From Gemmatimonadales bacterium (GTDB lineage: Bacteria; Gemmatimonadota; Gemmatimonadetes; Palauibacterales; Palauibacteraceae), in NCBI GenBank assembly GCA_030636765.1, contig DAOVWI010000032.1:1-17468 (forward strand): a stretch of DNA of 17,468 nt. Reading direction: 5' to 3'. The notes beneath the pieces were generated by a model, which saw only the letters and a program-made list of their open reading frames with translations, was not told the DNA's origin and did not search any database. Of the stretch, positions 1-6,040 are shown one piece after another (within the stretch, counting starts at the first letter, position 1; every line of letters starts with the position of its first letter). The translations under genes and the position numbers were made by a program.

Positions 1-831
1 GAGGTGGCCGGCTACGACCTGTCGGCGGAGAACACACGGCGCGCCGCCGAGGCAGGCGTCGAAACCGTCGGCTCGCTGGAGGAGCTGGTGGGCGCCCTGG
101 ACGCACCACGGATCGTGTGGGTCATGGTGCCGCACGGCAAACCGACCCGGGCCACGATCTCCTCGTTGCTCGACCGGGTCGAGCCCGGCGACCTGATCGT
201 CGATGGAGGCAACACCCTCTACACGGAGTCGATCGAGCACGCGCGGGCGTCCGGGGAGAGGAACGTCGACTTCCTGGACGTCGGAGTCAGCGGGGGGGTG
301 TGGGGGCTCGAGATCGGCTACAACCTGATGATCGGCGGAACGGCGGAAGCTTTCGAGCGCCTCGAGCCCGCGTTCCGGGCTCTCGCGCCTCCGGACGGAT
401 ATGCGCACGTCGGGCCGAGCGGGGCCGGACACTTCGTGAAGATGATCCACAACGCCATCGAGTACGCCATGCTCCAGGCCCTCGGCGAGGGTTTCGAGTG
501 CCTCGAGCGCTCGGAGTTCGGGCTCGATCTCGGGGCGATTGCCCGTCTCTGGCAGAACGGCTCGGTGGTTCGCTGCTGGCTGCTGGAGCTTCTGGCCGGG
601 GCCTTCACCGACGAGGGCAACGAGCTCGCGCGGATAGAGCCCTGGATCGACGACTCGGGAACCGGCCGCTGGACCGTGGACTACGCCCTCGAGAAGGCCA
701 TTCCGATCCCCGCGATCACCACGTCCTTGTACGAGCGTTTCGAGTCGCGCACGGAGAGGCGTTTTGCCCACCAGGTCATCGCCGCCCTGCGGAACCAGTT
801 CGGCGGCCACGCGGTGCGGGAGGCAGAGTGA
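1..831 (+). CDS. gnd: 6-phosphogluconate dehydrogenase (decarboxylating), short form, 5' end missing
   Basis: Oxidatively decarboxylates 6-phosphogluconate to ribulose-5-phosphate in the cytosol, the third step of the oxidative pentose phosphate pathway. The reading frame is open from base 1, so the nucleotide-binding N-terminus (the glycine-rich Rossmann motif) is outside the window. Visible family marks in order are DGGNTLYTES (about codon 67), FLDVGVSGGVWGLEIG (about codon 91), and GHFVKMIHNAIEY (about codon 142) with the substrate and catalytic Lys and Asn. About 276 codons are present, so the whole protein would be close to 300 residues. That is the short bacterial form, which lacks the long C-terminal region of the E. 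coli enzyme. The coenzyme (NAD or NADP) cannot be judged because the discriminating N-terminus is missing. The stop overlaps the zwf start by 4 nt (GTGA), so the two are very likely co-translated. The family call is secure. Confidence 0.95.
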   Translation, partial: EVAGYDLSAENTRRAAEAGVETVGSLEELVGALDAPRIVWVMVPHGKPTRATISSLLDRVEPGDLIVDGGNTLYTESIEHARASGERNVDFLDVGVSGGVWGLEIGYNLMIGGTAEAFERLEPAFRALAPPDGYAHVGPSGAGHFVKMIHNAIEYAMLQALGEGFECLERSEFGLDLGAIARLWQNGSVVRCWLLELLAGAFTDEGNELARIEPWIDDSGTGRWTVDYALEKAIPIPAITTSLYERFESRTERRFAHQVIAALRNQFGGHAVREAE

Positions 832-912
832 AGGCGCCGGGAGGCAGTGTCTTCGAAGCCCCGAGCGGAGTGGACGTGGGCGGAGTGAAGGCCGGCGGGG
901 AGGCCCCGAGCG
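828..912 (+). repeat. imperfect in-frame duplication in the zwf N-terminal tail
   Basis: GTGAAGGC occurs at 828 and again at 885, and GCCCCGAGCG occurs at 858-867 and 903-912. The offsets (57 and 45 nt) are multiples of three, so the frame is kept. The copies encode the VKA...EAPS stretches of the non-conserved tail. The start codon itself is part of the repeated unit. Confidence 0.5.
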
Positions 913-2411
913 AGGGACTCAGCCGGGGCACGCCCGCCGACCCATCGGTGATGGTGATCTTCGGTGCCACGGGGGACCTCACCCGCACCGAGCTTCTTCC
1001 CTCCCTGTTCGAGCTCTACTGCAAGCGGCTGCTCCCGGATCGCTTCGCGGTCATCGGGTTCGCGAGGCGGGAATGGACATCGGAGCACTTCCGTGAGGTG
1101 GCGCGCGACTCCGCGGAGTACGAGTGCGCCTGGCATCCCGAGGCGTGGGAGGATTTCGCGAGCCGACTCCACTACGTCCAGGGAGACGTGGCGGGAGCGC
1201 CGGAGGAGGGATACGAGCGGCTGTCGGTCGAGATCGCGCGGGTCAGGGCCGAGGCGAACATCGCCGACAACGTCTTCTTCCATCTCGCCGTGCCCCCCTC
1301 CCTCTTCGCGACCATCGCCGAGCGCCTTGCCGAGGTCGGGCTCACGCACAGCGAGGCCGGTTGGCGGAGACTGGTCATCGAGAAGCCGTTCGGCGAGAAC
1401 CTGGGCAGCGCGCTCGAGCTGGACCGGGAGATCCAACGCTCCTTCCACGAGGATCAGATCTACCGGATCGATCACTTCCTCGGCAAGGAAACCGTCCAGA
1501 ACATGCTGGTCTTCCGGTTCGCAAACCCCGCCTTCGAGCCGATCTGGAACCGCAACTACATCGATCACATCCAGATCACCGTGGCCGAAGAGATCGGGAT
1601 CGGTACGCGAGCCGGGTTCTACGAGAAGACGGGCGTGGTGCGCGACATGATGCAGAATCACCTCCTGCAGCTGCTCTGCATGGCCACCATCGAGCCGCCG
1701 GTGACGTTCGACGGCTCCTCCCTGCGCGATGAGACCGTGAAGATCCTCCAGGCCATGAACTGTTGCCCGATCGACATCGAGCGTGACGCCGTGAGCGGTC
1801 AGTACGGGAGCGGCGAAGTGCGAGGGGAGAGCGTGGTGGGCTACCGCGAGGAGGAGGGCGTGGCAGCCGGGTCGAGCACTCCCACTTTCGCCGCGATCCG
1901 GCTCGGCCTGGACAACTGGAGGTGGGCGGGGGTGCCGTTCTACCTGCGCTCGGGCAAGCGGCTGGCCCGGAAGCTCACGGAGGTGGCGATCCAGTTCAAG
2001 CCCACGCCCCACGTGATGTTCCCGCGTCCGGATGGGCCCGTACCTCCGAACGTGCTCGCCTTCCGGCTGCAGCCCGAGGAGGGAATCGTGCAGCGGTTCA
2101 TCGCCAAGCAGCCCGGACCGGGTATCACCCTGCGCGACGTGACGATGAACTTTCGCTACGCCGAAGCGTTCGGCGTGGAGGAGCCGCCAAGGGCCTACGC
2201 GTGGCTGCTTCTCGACGTGATGCAAGGCGATCAGACGCTCTTCGCGCGCGCCGACTGGATCAACGAGGCCTGGAAGGTCCTCGATCCGATCATCACGCGC
2301 TGGGACGAGCGAGCGCCGGAGGATTTCCCCAACTACGCCAGCGGCTCCTGGGGTCCGGCAGCGGCCGAGGCCCTGATCCGAGATGACGGGCGCAGCTGGA
2401 GGAACGTGTGA
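828..2411 (+). CDS. zwf: glucose-6-phosphate 1-dehydrogenase
   Basis: Oxidises glucose-6-phosphate to 6-phosphogluconolactone, the entry step of the oxidative pentose phosphate pathway. The GTG start at 828 overlaps the gnd stop and has GGGAGG at 818-823 in front, giving 527 residues against a usual 480-510. The extra length is a roughly 38-residue Gly/Pro/Ala-rich tail before the NADP-binding motif GATGDLT (46-52). The substrate motif RIDHFLGKE is at 213-221, and the general-base histidine is His278 within MQNHLLQ. In the GDLTRTELLP segment a Glu stands where many G6PDs have the Lys of RKL; other family members also vary there, so activity is still expected. A second in-frame GTG at 885 and an ATG at 951 are possible later starts, but they lack a comparable ribosome site. 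It lies between gnd and pgl, so all three steps of the branch are together. Confidence 0.96.
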   Translation: MKAPGGSVFEAPSGVDVGGVKAGGEAPSEGLSRGTPADPSVMVIFGATGDLTRTELLPSLFELYCKRLLPDRFAVIGFARREWTSEHFREVARDSAEYECAWHPEAWEDFASRLHYVQGDVAGAPEEGYERLSVEIARVRAEANIADNVFFHLAVPPSLFATIAERLAEVGLTHSEAGWRRLVIEKPFGENLGSALELDREIQRSFHEDQIYRIDHFLGKETVQNMLVFRFANPAFEPIWNRNYIDHIQITVAEEIGIGTRAGFYEKTGVVRDMMQNHLLQLLCMATIEPPVTFDGSSLRDETVKILQAMNCCPIDIERDAVSGQYGSGEVRGESVVGYREEEGVAAGSSTPTFAAIRLGLDNWRWAGVPFYLRSGKRLARKLTEVAIQFKPTPHVMFPRPDGPVPPNVLAFRLQPEEGIVQRFIAKQPGPGITLRDVTMNFRYAEAFGVEEPPRAYAWLLLDVMQGDQTLFARADWINEAWKVLDPIITRWDERAPEDFPNYASGSWGPAAAEALIRDDGRSWRNV

Positions 2412-2466
2412 GACGACTGACAGTAAGGCCTTTGTACGTATGCGCTTGTAGAATCACCGAACCAGC

Positions 2467-3207
2467 GTGAGGCCGCGCGAGGAGGCCCGCACAGAGTGCT
2501 TCCGGCTGGGTGACTCTGACGTCCTCGTGACCCACCCCGAGCATTTTGCCGCGGTCGCCGCCGACCTGCTGGCCGAGGCCCTCCGGGCTCGGGTGTTGGA
2601 AAAGCCCGGCGAGGCGCCCGTCTCGCTCGCGCTCTCCGGCGGATCGACGCCTGGCCCCGTCTACGAGAGACTGGCCCGCGCGCCGGGCGTTCCGTGGAGC
2701 CTAGTCGGCATCTACTTCGCGGATGAGCGCGCCGTTCCGCCTGACGACGCCCGGAGCAACTACCGGCTCGTGAGAGAGTCTCTCCTGGACCTTCTCCCCG
2801 AGCCGGCCGGAGCGGTGCACCGGATGGAGGCGGAGCTTCCCGACCTGGAGGCAGCCGCCGCGCGGTACGAGCGGCTTCTCCCCGACCCCATCGACTTACT
2901 CGCCCTCGGCGTCGGCGAGGACGGCCACACCGCGTCTCTCTTTCCCGGATCTAAGAACCTCGAGGAGGGACCTCGGAGGGTTGCGGTCGCCCAAAGCCCC
3001 CTGACGCCCCGCATGCGGATGACGATCACGCCACGCGTGATCCGCACGGCCGGAACGGTCTTCGTGCTGGTTCGGGGGACGCCGAAGGCAAAAGCTGTCG
3101 CCCTGGCGCTGAGCGGACCGATGGACCCGAACGCTTGCCCGGCCCAGCTGGCGCGAGGCGGGCTCTGGATTCTCGATACGAAGGCGGCAGGGAACTTAGG
3201 GCCCTAG
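2467..3207 (+). CDS. pgl: 6-phosphogluconolactonase
   Basis: Hydrolyses 6-phosphogluconolactone to 6-phosphogluconate, the step between Zwf and Gnd. The 246-residue product matches the DevB/Pgl family length. It shows LALSGGSTPGPVYERL (about 55-70), FADERAVPPDDARSNY (about 85-100) and the family hallmark GVGEDGHTASLFPG (about 144-157), which holds the proposed catalytic His. The GTG start at 2467 is the first usable one but has no clear Shine-Dalgarno sequence, and a GTG at 2527 is the only nearby alternative. The 55-nt gap after zwf holds a TAGAAT at 2449-2454 that could be a -10 box feeding a nearly leaderless message, but no -35 box sits at a sensible distance. Co-transcription with gnd-zwf is the simplest view. 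Confidence 0.94.
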   Translation: MRPREEARTECFRLGDSDVLVTHPEHFAAVAADLLAEALRARVLEKPGEAPVSLALSGGSTPGPVYERLARAPGVPWSLVGIYFADERAVPPDDARSNYRLVRESLLDLLPEPAGAVHRMEAELPDLEAAAARYERLLPDPIDLLALGVGEDGHTASLFPGSKNLEEGPRRVAVAQSPLTPRMRMTITPRVIRTAGTVFVLVRGTPKAKAVALALSGPMDPNACPAQLARGGLWILDTKAAGNLGP

Positions 3208-3277
3208 AGGGTCCGGGATATAAAGCTGCCCCCGACAGCGCCCAGGAGTACATTCGCACACGGTTCGGAGAGACGCC

Positions 3278-4246
3278 ATGACTCGATACCGGAACGCGTT
3301 GCCGCAGCTTGGCGGTGATCTCTTTCTCACCGACGGCGGCATCGAGACCACCCTCATCTTCCACGAAGGCCTGGAGCTTCCTCACTTCGCTGCGTTCCAC
3401 CTGCTGAAGACTCCGGAGGGAAGAGCGACTCTTCGCAAGTACTTCTGCACGTATGCGGATCTCGCCAAACACTTCAGCGCCGGCCTCATTCTCGAAAGCC
3501 CGACCTGGCGTGCGAGCCCGGACTGGGGGACCCGGCTCGGCTACACGACCGATGACCTGGCCCGGGCAAACCGTGAAGCCATCAACCTGCTCGAGGAGGT
3601 TCGGAGCGAGTACGGGACCGATCGGGCCCCGGTGGTCATCAGCGGGTGTGTCGGCCCACGCGGAGATGGGTATGTCCCCGATCGCGCGATGTCGGTGCCG
3701 GAAGCGGAGGCGTACCACAGCGAGCAAGTCGATACTCTTGCGAGTACGGCAGCGGATATGGTGTGCGCCATCACCATGAACTACGCGGACGAGGCCGTGG
3801 GGGTCTCCAGCGCCGCTCGGCAAGCGCAGATGCCCGTTGCAATCTCCTTCACAGTGGAGATCGATGGCAATCTTCCGACCGGCCAGACTCTGAAGGCAGC
3901 CATCGAGCAGGTTGACGAGGCAACCTCAGGTCATCCGACCTACTACATGATCAACTGCGCCCATCCCACTCACTTCGAGCCAGCGCTGGAAGAAGGAGAA
4001 CCGTGGGTCGAACGCATTCGTGGCCTGAGAGCCAACGCCTCGCGTATGAGCCACGCTGAATTGGACGAAGCGTCCGAGTTGGACACCGGTGACCCCGTCG
4101 AGCTTGGGCGGGAGTACGCAGAGCTCAAGAGCCGACTCCATCAACTCAGCGTAATGGGCGGCTGCTGTGGAACCGACCATCGACACATCGAGCAGATCGC
4201 AACCGCCTGTCTGCCGCTGTTCCGCGATCGACCTAATAGGAGTTAG
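3278..4246 (+). CDS. homocysteine S-methyltransferase family protein
   Basis: A cytosolic zinc-dependent methyltransferase of the BHMT/MmuM type, which moves a methyl group from S-methylmethionine, betaine or a similar donor to homocysteine to form methionine. The donor cannot be told from sequence. The N-terminus has the barrel-opening motif LTDGGIETTLIF (17-28). The three expected zinc cysteines are present: Cys227 in MINCAHP, and Cys296 and Cys297 in GGCCGTD. At 322 residues it has the normal single-domain length. The ATG is preceded by GGAGAG at a good distance. A TATAAA at 3219-3224 could be its -10 box, but the -35 region is poor. It is the last gene before the accessory stretch and has no obvious partner there. 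A homocysteine role is likely; selenohomocysteine use is known in this family but is not shown here. Confidence 0.9.
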   Translation: MTRYRNALPQLGGDLFLTDGGIETTLIFHEGLELPHFAAFHLLKTPEGRATLRKYFCTYADLAKHFSAGLILESPTWRASPDWGTRLGYTTDDLARANREAINLLEEVRSEYGTDRAPVVISGCVGPRGDGYVPDRAMSVPEAEAYHSEQVDTLASTAADMVCAITMNYADEAVGVSSAARQAQMPVAISFTVEIDGNLPTGQTLKAAIEQVDEATSGHPTYYMINCAHPTHFEPALEEGEPWVERIRGLRANASRMSHAELDEASELDTGDPVELGREYAELKSRLHQLSVMGGCCGTDHRHIEQIATACLPLFRDRPNRS

Positions 4247-4281
4247 ACGGCCGCCCGTTCGTTTCACCCGGATTCCCTACC

Positions 4282-4506
4282 ATGACCATGCACCGTCTTC
4301 CGTGGTTCGACCGCCGCTTCGAACTTGGCCTTCCGCCTGAGGCGTTTCCCTACATCGTCGAGCGCGTGCGCGGTGCTCCCGTCCGCATCCGAACAAGCTT
4401 GGTCTTCTACTGCCTCTCATGCTACAGATCCAAGACCAGTTTCAGTCCGGCATCGACGTGTGCCATGAGCTTGGGCACGATTCGCCCAGTCCGCTCCGAG
4501 AGATAG
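4282..4506 (+). pseudogene. truncated DinB-family protein (N-terminal fragment)
   Basis: The first 36-37 residues resemble the opening of DinB-like four-helix proteins: HRLPWFDRRFEL, then PPEAFPYIVERVRGAPVR, where intact members read roughly 'WFDRxFxF...FPxIIERLRGTPARLEE'. From about 4392 the frame has no family resemblance; it runs into the antisense of the toxin gene and stops at 4506. An intact protein would be about 150-180 residues and would carry metal-binding histidines further on. None are present here, and the missing part is not seen elsewhere in the window. The loss of homology coincides with the left edge of the toxin-antitoxin pair, which suggests that the pair, or a deletion accompanying its arrival, removed the rest. 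No good ribosome site precedes the ATG. The DinB assignment rests on a short match, so confidence is moderate. Confidence 0.55.
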
Positions 4507-4766
4507 TCTTCGTCGAGGGTCACAATCTGCATGACGTTGGCTACGGAGTCCTTGGGGAGGCCGCTGCTCCTGGCCGGGAGAAGGACGTTGCCAGGAGCGT
4601 CGAGGAGCCGTGTGTTCGAGGTGAGGACCACGCAGAGAACCGTCCGCAGTCTGCTGCGATTGAAGGCATCGGCCTGAACGATGAGGAGCGGGCGGCGAAA
4701 TCCGGGCTCGGATCCGCGAGGTTCCTCCAGATCGGCCCACCACACCTCACGGCGTTCCACTACCAC
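4422..4766 (-). CDS. MazF/PemK-type endoribonuclease toxin
   Basis: Toxin half of a type II toxin-antitoxin pair, expected to cut single-stranded RNA at short sequence motifs and stop growth when the antitoxin is lost. The 114-residue length is normal for MazF. It opens with EVWWADLEEPRGSEPGFRRP, typical of the family. Arg25 before Pro26 and Thr49 in VVLTSN fit the Arg/Thr catalytic pair described for Bacillus subtilis MazF. The GTG start at 4766 overlaps the antitoxin stop by 7 nt, and a second GTG at 4760 is a close alternative. No strong Shine-Dalgarno sequence is present, so translation probably depends on coupling to the antitoxin. It converges on the DinB fragment. The family call is strong; the cleavage site is unknown. 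Confidence 0.92.
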   Translation of the reverse strand: MVVERREVWWADLEEPRGSEPGFRRPLLIVQADAFNRSRLRTVLCVVLTSNTRLLDAPGNVLLPARSSGLPKDSVANVMQIVTLDEDYLSERTGRIVPKLMAHVDAGLKLVLDL

Positions 4767-4996
4767 TCAGCGGAACTCAGACTGCGCGCCTGAGCGGACC
4801 GCAACGCGGGGTCGATACCGCTGGGTTCGTCAGCGAAGACATCGTTGAGTCTGCCCGTGACATCCTCGTCGCGGTGCTTGGCCAAGTACTCCGCAACGGC
4901 CGTGGCGTAGAGCCGGCTTCGGGACATCCCCAACCGCTGGGCGAGGGTGTCGGCAGACCTAAAAAGGTCATCTGGCAGGGAGATTGCGGTCTTCAT
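4760..4996 (-). CDS. ribbon-helix-helix antitoxin of the MazEF-type pair
   Basis: Expected to bind and neutralise the downstream MazF-like toxin and to repress the shared promoter. The 78-residue product begins MKTAISLPDDLF, the beta-strand of a CopG/MetJ-type ribbon-helix-helix domain. It continues with SADTLAQRLGMSRSRLYATAV (about 14-34), which gives the two helices. The last 40 residues, with several Asp and Glu, are the likely toxin-wrapping tail. The ATG at 4996 is chosen because the conserved strand begins there. No ribosome site precedes it, and the predicted transcription start falls on or beside the A of this ATG, so a leaderless message is likely. The frame continues 17 codons upstream through the operator, but those codons have no domain resemblance. 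Confidence 0.9.
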   Translation of the reverse strand: MKTAISLPDDLFRSADTLAQRLGMSRSRLYATAVAEYLAKHRDEDVTGRLNDVFADEPSGIDPALRSAQARSLSSAEW

Positions 4997-5018
4997 ACCA
5001 TAAGTATACCATGGTATA
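4995..5018. promoter_or_regulatory. palindromic operator over the antitoxin start
   Basis: TATACCATGGTATA at 5005-5018 is a perfect 14-bp palindrome. A further ATACC half-site at 4995-4999 lies 11 bp from the one at 5006-5010, about one helical turn. The cluster covers the -10 box and the antitoxin ATG. This layout fits cooperative binding of ribbon-helix-helix dimers and autorepression, as in other MazE- or CopG-type systems; binding itself is inferred. Confidence 0.7.
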
Positions 5019-5031
5019 ACACCCGTGGCAA
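5003..5031 (-). promoter_or_regulatory. promoter of the toxin-antitoxin operon
   Basis: On the minus strand TTGCCA (5031-5026) and TATACT (5008-5003) are separated by exactly 17 nt. Each box differs from the sigma-70 consensus at one base. The predicted start lies about 7 nt past the -10 box, at or next to position 4996, the first base of the antitoxin ATG. Confidence 0.75.
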
Positions 5032-5043
5032 GCGTTCCCCGCT

Positions 5044-5158
5044 CCATAACACGCGATGGTTGCTGGCGGAGTGCATCAAGATCCGCGAGGCTCTCACCTT
5101 GCCCTCATCGCGCTCGACCCGCACCCTGATTCACAGGAGAATCGCGAAGTCGTTAGGC
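5044..5158 (+). other. possible integron attC-like site upstream of the DUF3024 gene
   Basis: GTTAGGC at 5152-5158 fits the GTTRRRY end of an attC site. TAAC (5047-5050) plus CGCGAT (5052-5057) can pair with ATCGCG (5141-5146) plus GTTA (5152-5155), giving a site of about 112 bp, within the attC size range. The 5' box CCATAAC fits RYYYAAC poorly and the spacers are uneven. The next gene starts 21 nt after the GTTAGGC end, a normal cassette distance. No integrase is present in the window. The stretch holds no convincing gene of its own. Confidence 0.3.
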
Positions 5159-5168
5159 GGCGAAGATC

Positions 5169-5174
5169 AGGAGG
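5169..5174 (+). promoter_or_regulatory. ribosome binding site fixing the DUF3024 start
   Basis: AGGAGG lies 4 nt before GTG 5179. It favours this start over the longer frame beginning at 5056, whose first 41 codons show no family resemblance. Confidence 0.75.
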
Positions 5175-5178
5175 CGAA

Positions 5179-5523
5179 GTGGCGATTCCGGAGCTCGAAC
5201 GAAAGCGAGCAGGCGCATGCCTCGACAAGTTCTGCGAGCGGGTGCCGCCCGAGATCCGCAAGGAGCTCTCGTACCACTGGAAGGTACGTGGCAACCAGAT
5301 CACCCTCTTCGAACGCAGGCCCATGTGGCGCGGCAAACCCGGAGAATACACGGACCTGAGCTTCGCCCGCTTCCAGTTCGATCCCGAAACCCACAAATGG
5401 ATGCTAAAGTGGTCCGATCGAAACGGACGGTTTCACCCATACGAGGGTTTCGAATCCGTCCGAGAGGTTCAGCGGGTCATCGAAGAGATGGAATCTGACC
5501 CGACTGGCATCTTCCTGGGGTAG
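5179..5523 (+). CDS. DUF3024 domain-containing protein
   Basis: A 114-residue protein that consists almost entirely of a DUF3024 domain. I recognise the family by the run RGNQITLFERRPMWRG (about 34-49), the FARFQFDPETHKWMLKW segment and the closing DPTGIFLG. The family has no established function; its small basic and aromatic-rich make-up would suit a nucleic-acid or protein contact role, but that is a guess. The GTG start at 5179 is set by a perfect AGGAGG 4 nt upstream and by where the family resemblance begins (AIPELERKRAGACLDKFC). It follows the attC-like end directly and is 34 nt ahead of the ferritin-like gene, with no terminator seen between them. DUF3024 genes are often found in accessory DNA, which suits this setting. 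Confidence 0.82.
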   Translation: MAIPELERKRAGACLDKFCERVPPEIRKELSYHWKVRGNQITLFERRPMWRGKPGEYTDLSFARFQFDPETHKWMLKWSDRNGRFHPYEGFESVREVQRVIEEMESDPTGIFLG

Positions 5524-5557
5524 CCCGGTCAAGCGTTCAAATTCCACGGAGGCACAG

Positions 5558-5989
5558 ATGGACAAACAAACAATGATTGAACGGCTCAACAAGGATCTCG
5601 CCGGTGAACTCGGCGCTATCATTCAATACCTCACCTACGCCGCAAAGGTCACCGGTCCGTACCGTCCCCAACTCTCACAATTCTTCCTCACTGAAGTCGC
5701 CGACGAACAACTCCACGCACAGTTCCTTGCCAACAAGATCGTTGCCTTGGGCAGCGAGCCCACGACCACTCCACAGCCCGTTCCCACAGCAAGAACAAAT
5801 CGCGAAATGCTCGAAGCCGTCCTGGCCGCCGAGAGACAAGCGACCGAAGACTACGCGCAGCGTGCAGAGGAAGCCGATGAATTCGGAGACAAGGGATTGG
5901 TTGTGCAATTGGAAGATATGGTCCGCGATGAAAGCGGCCACGCCGAAGAAACCGAAAGGATCCTGCGTGATTGGCCGCCCGATCGTTAG
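5558..5989 (+). CDS. bacterioferritin-like diiron protein without the haem ligand
   Basis: A 143-residue four-helix ferritin-like protein, expected to oxidise ferrous iron and perhaps store it. All six ferroxidase ligands align with E. coli bacterioferritin: Glu17, Glu50, His53, Glu92, Glu125 and His128 match Glu18, Glu51, His54, Glu94, Glu127 and His130. The residue that would be the haem-binding Met52 is Gln51 (in DEQLHAQF), so haem binding of the usual kind is not expected. The protein is slightly shorter than bacterioferritin (about 158 residues), so assembly into a 24-mer cage is uncertain. GGAGG precedes the ATG at normal spacing. The gene is followed by the selenoprotein peroxiredoxin-like gene 51 nt downstream on the same strand. 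Iron oxidation beside a peroxide-reducing enzyme suggests joint stress defence. Base composition is less GC-rich than the flanks. Confidence 0.88.
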   Translation: MDKQTMIERLNKDLAGELGAIIQYLTYAAKVTGPYRPQLSQFFLTEVADEQLHAQFLANKIVALGSEPTTTPQPVPTARTNREMLEAVLAAERQATEDYAQRAEEADEFGDKGLVVQLEDMVRDESGHAEETERILRDWPPDR

Positions 5990-6040
5990 GCCGCAGCTAA
6001 ACAGAACCTACGCGCCCGCACACACACCAACGAGGTAACC

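Noticed and set aside
117..827. Long open frame upstream of zwf and many long frames opposite other genes
   Set aside because: They are shadows caused by high GC; they read as Arg/Pro/Gly-rich low-complexity protein with no family match and overlap well-supported genes.
2417..2454. Promoter before pgl
   Set aside because: TAGAAT at 2449-2454 is a fair -10 box, but TTGTAC is only 11 nt away and CTGACA is 26 nt away; neither spacing works.
3199..3214. Hairpin GGGCCC-TAGA-GGGTCC over the pgl stop as a terminator
   Set aside because: There is no T-run after it and the stem overlaps the stop codon, so the evidence is too weak.
4241..4247. GTTAGAC at the end of the homocysteine methyltransferase gene as an attC end
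   Set aside because: It contains the stop codon, and no RYYYAAC box or pairing partner is found upstream within the coding sequence.
5056..5178. Longer N-terminus for the DUF3024 protein
   Set aside because: These 41 codons show no family resemblance and overlap the attC-like element; a perfect AGGAGG supports the start at 5179.
5985..5991. GTTAGGC at the end of the ferritin-like gene as an attC end
   Set aside because: It is formed by the last codon and stop; no matching upstream box lies within attC range.
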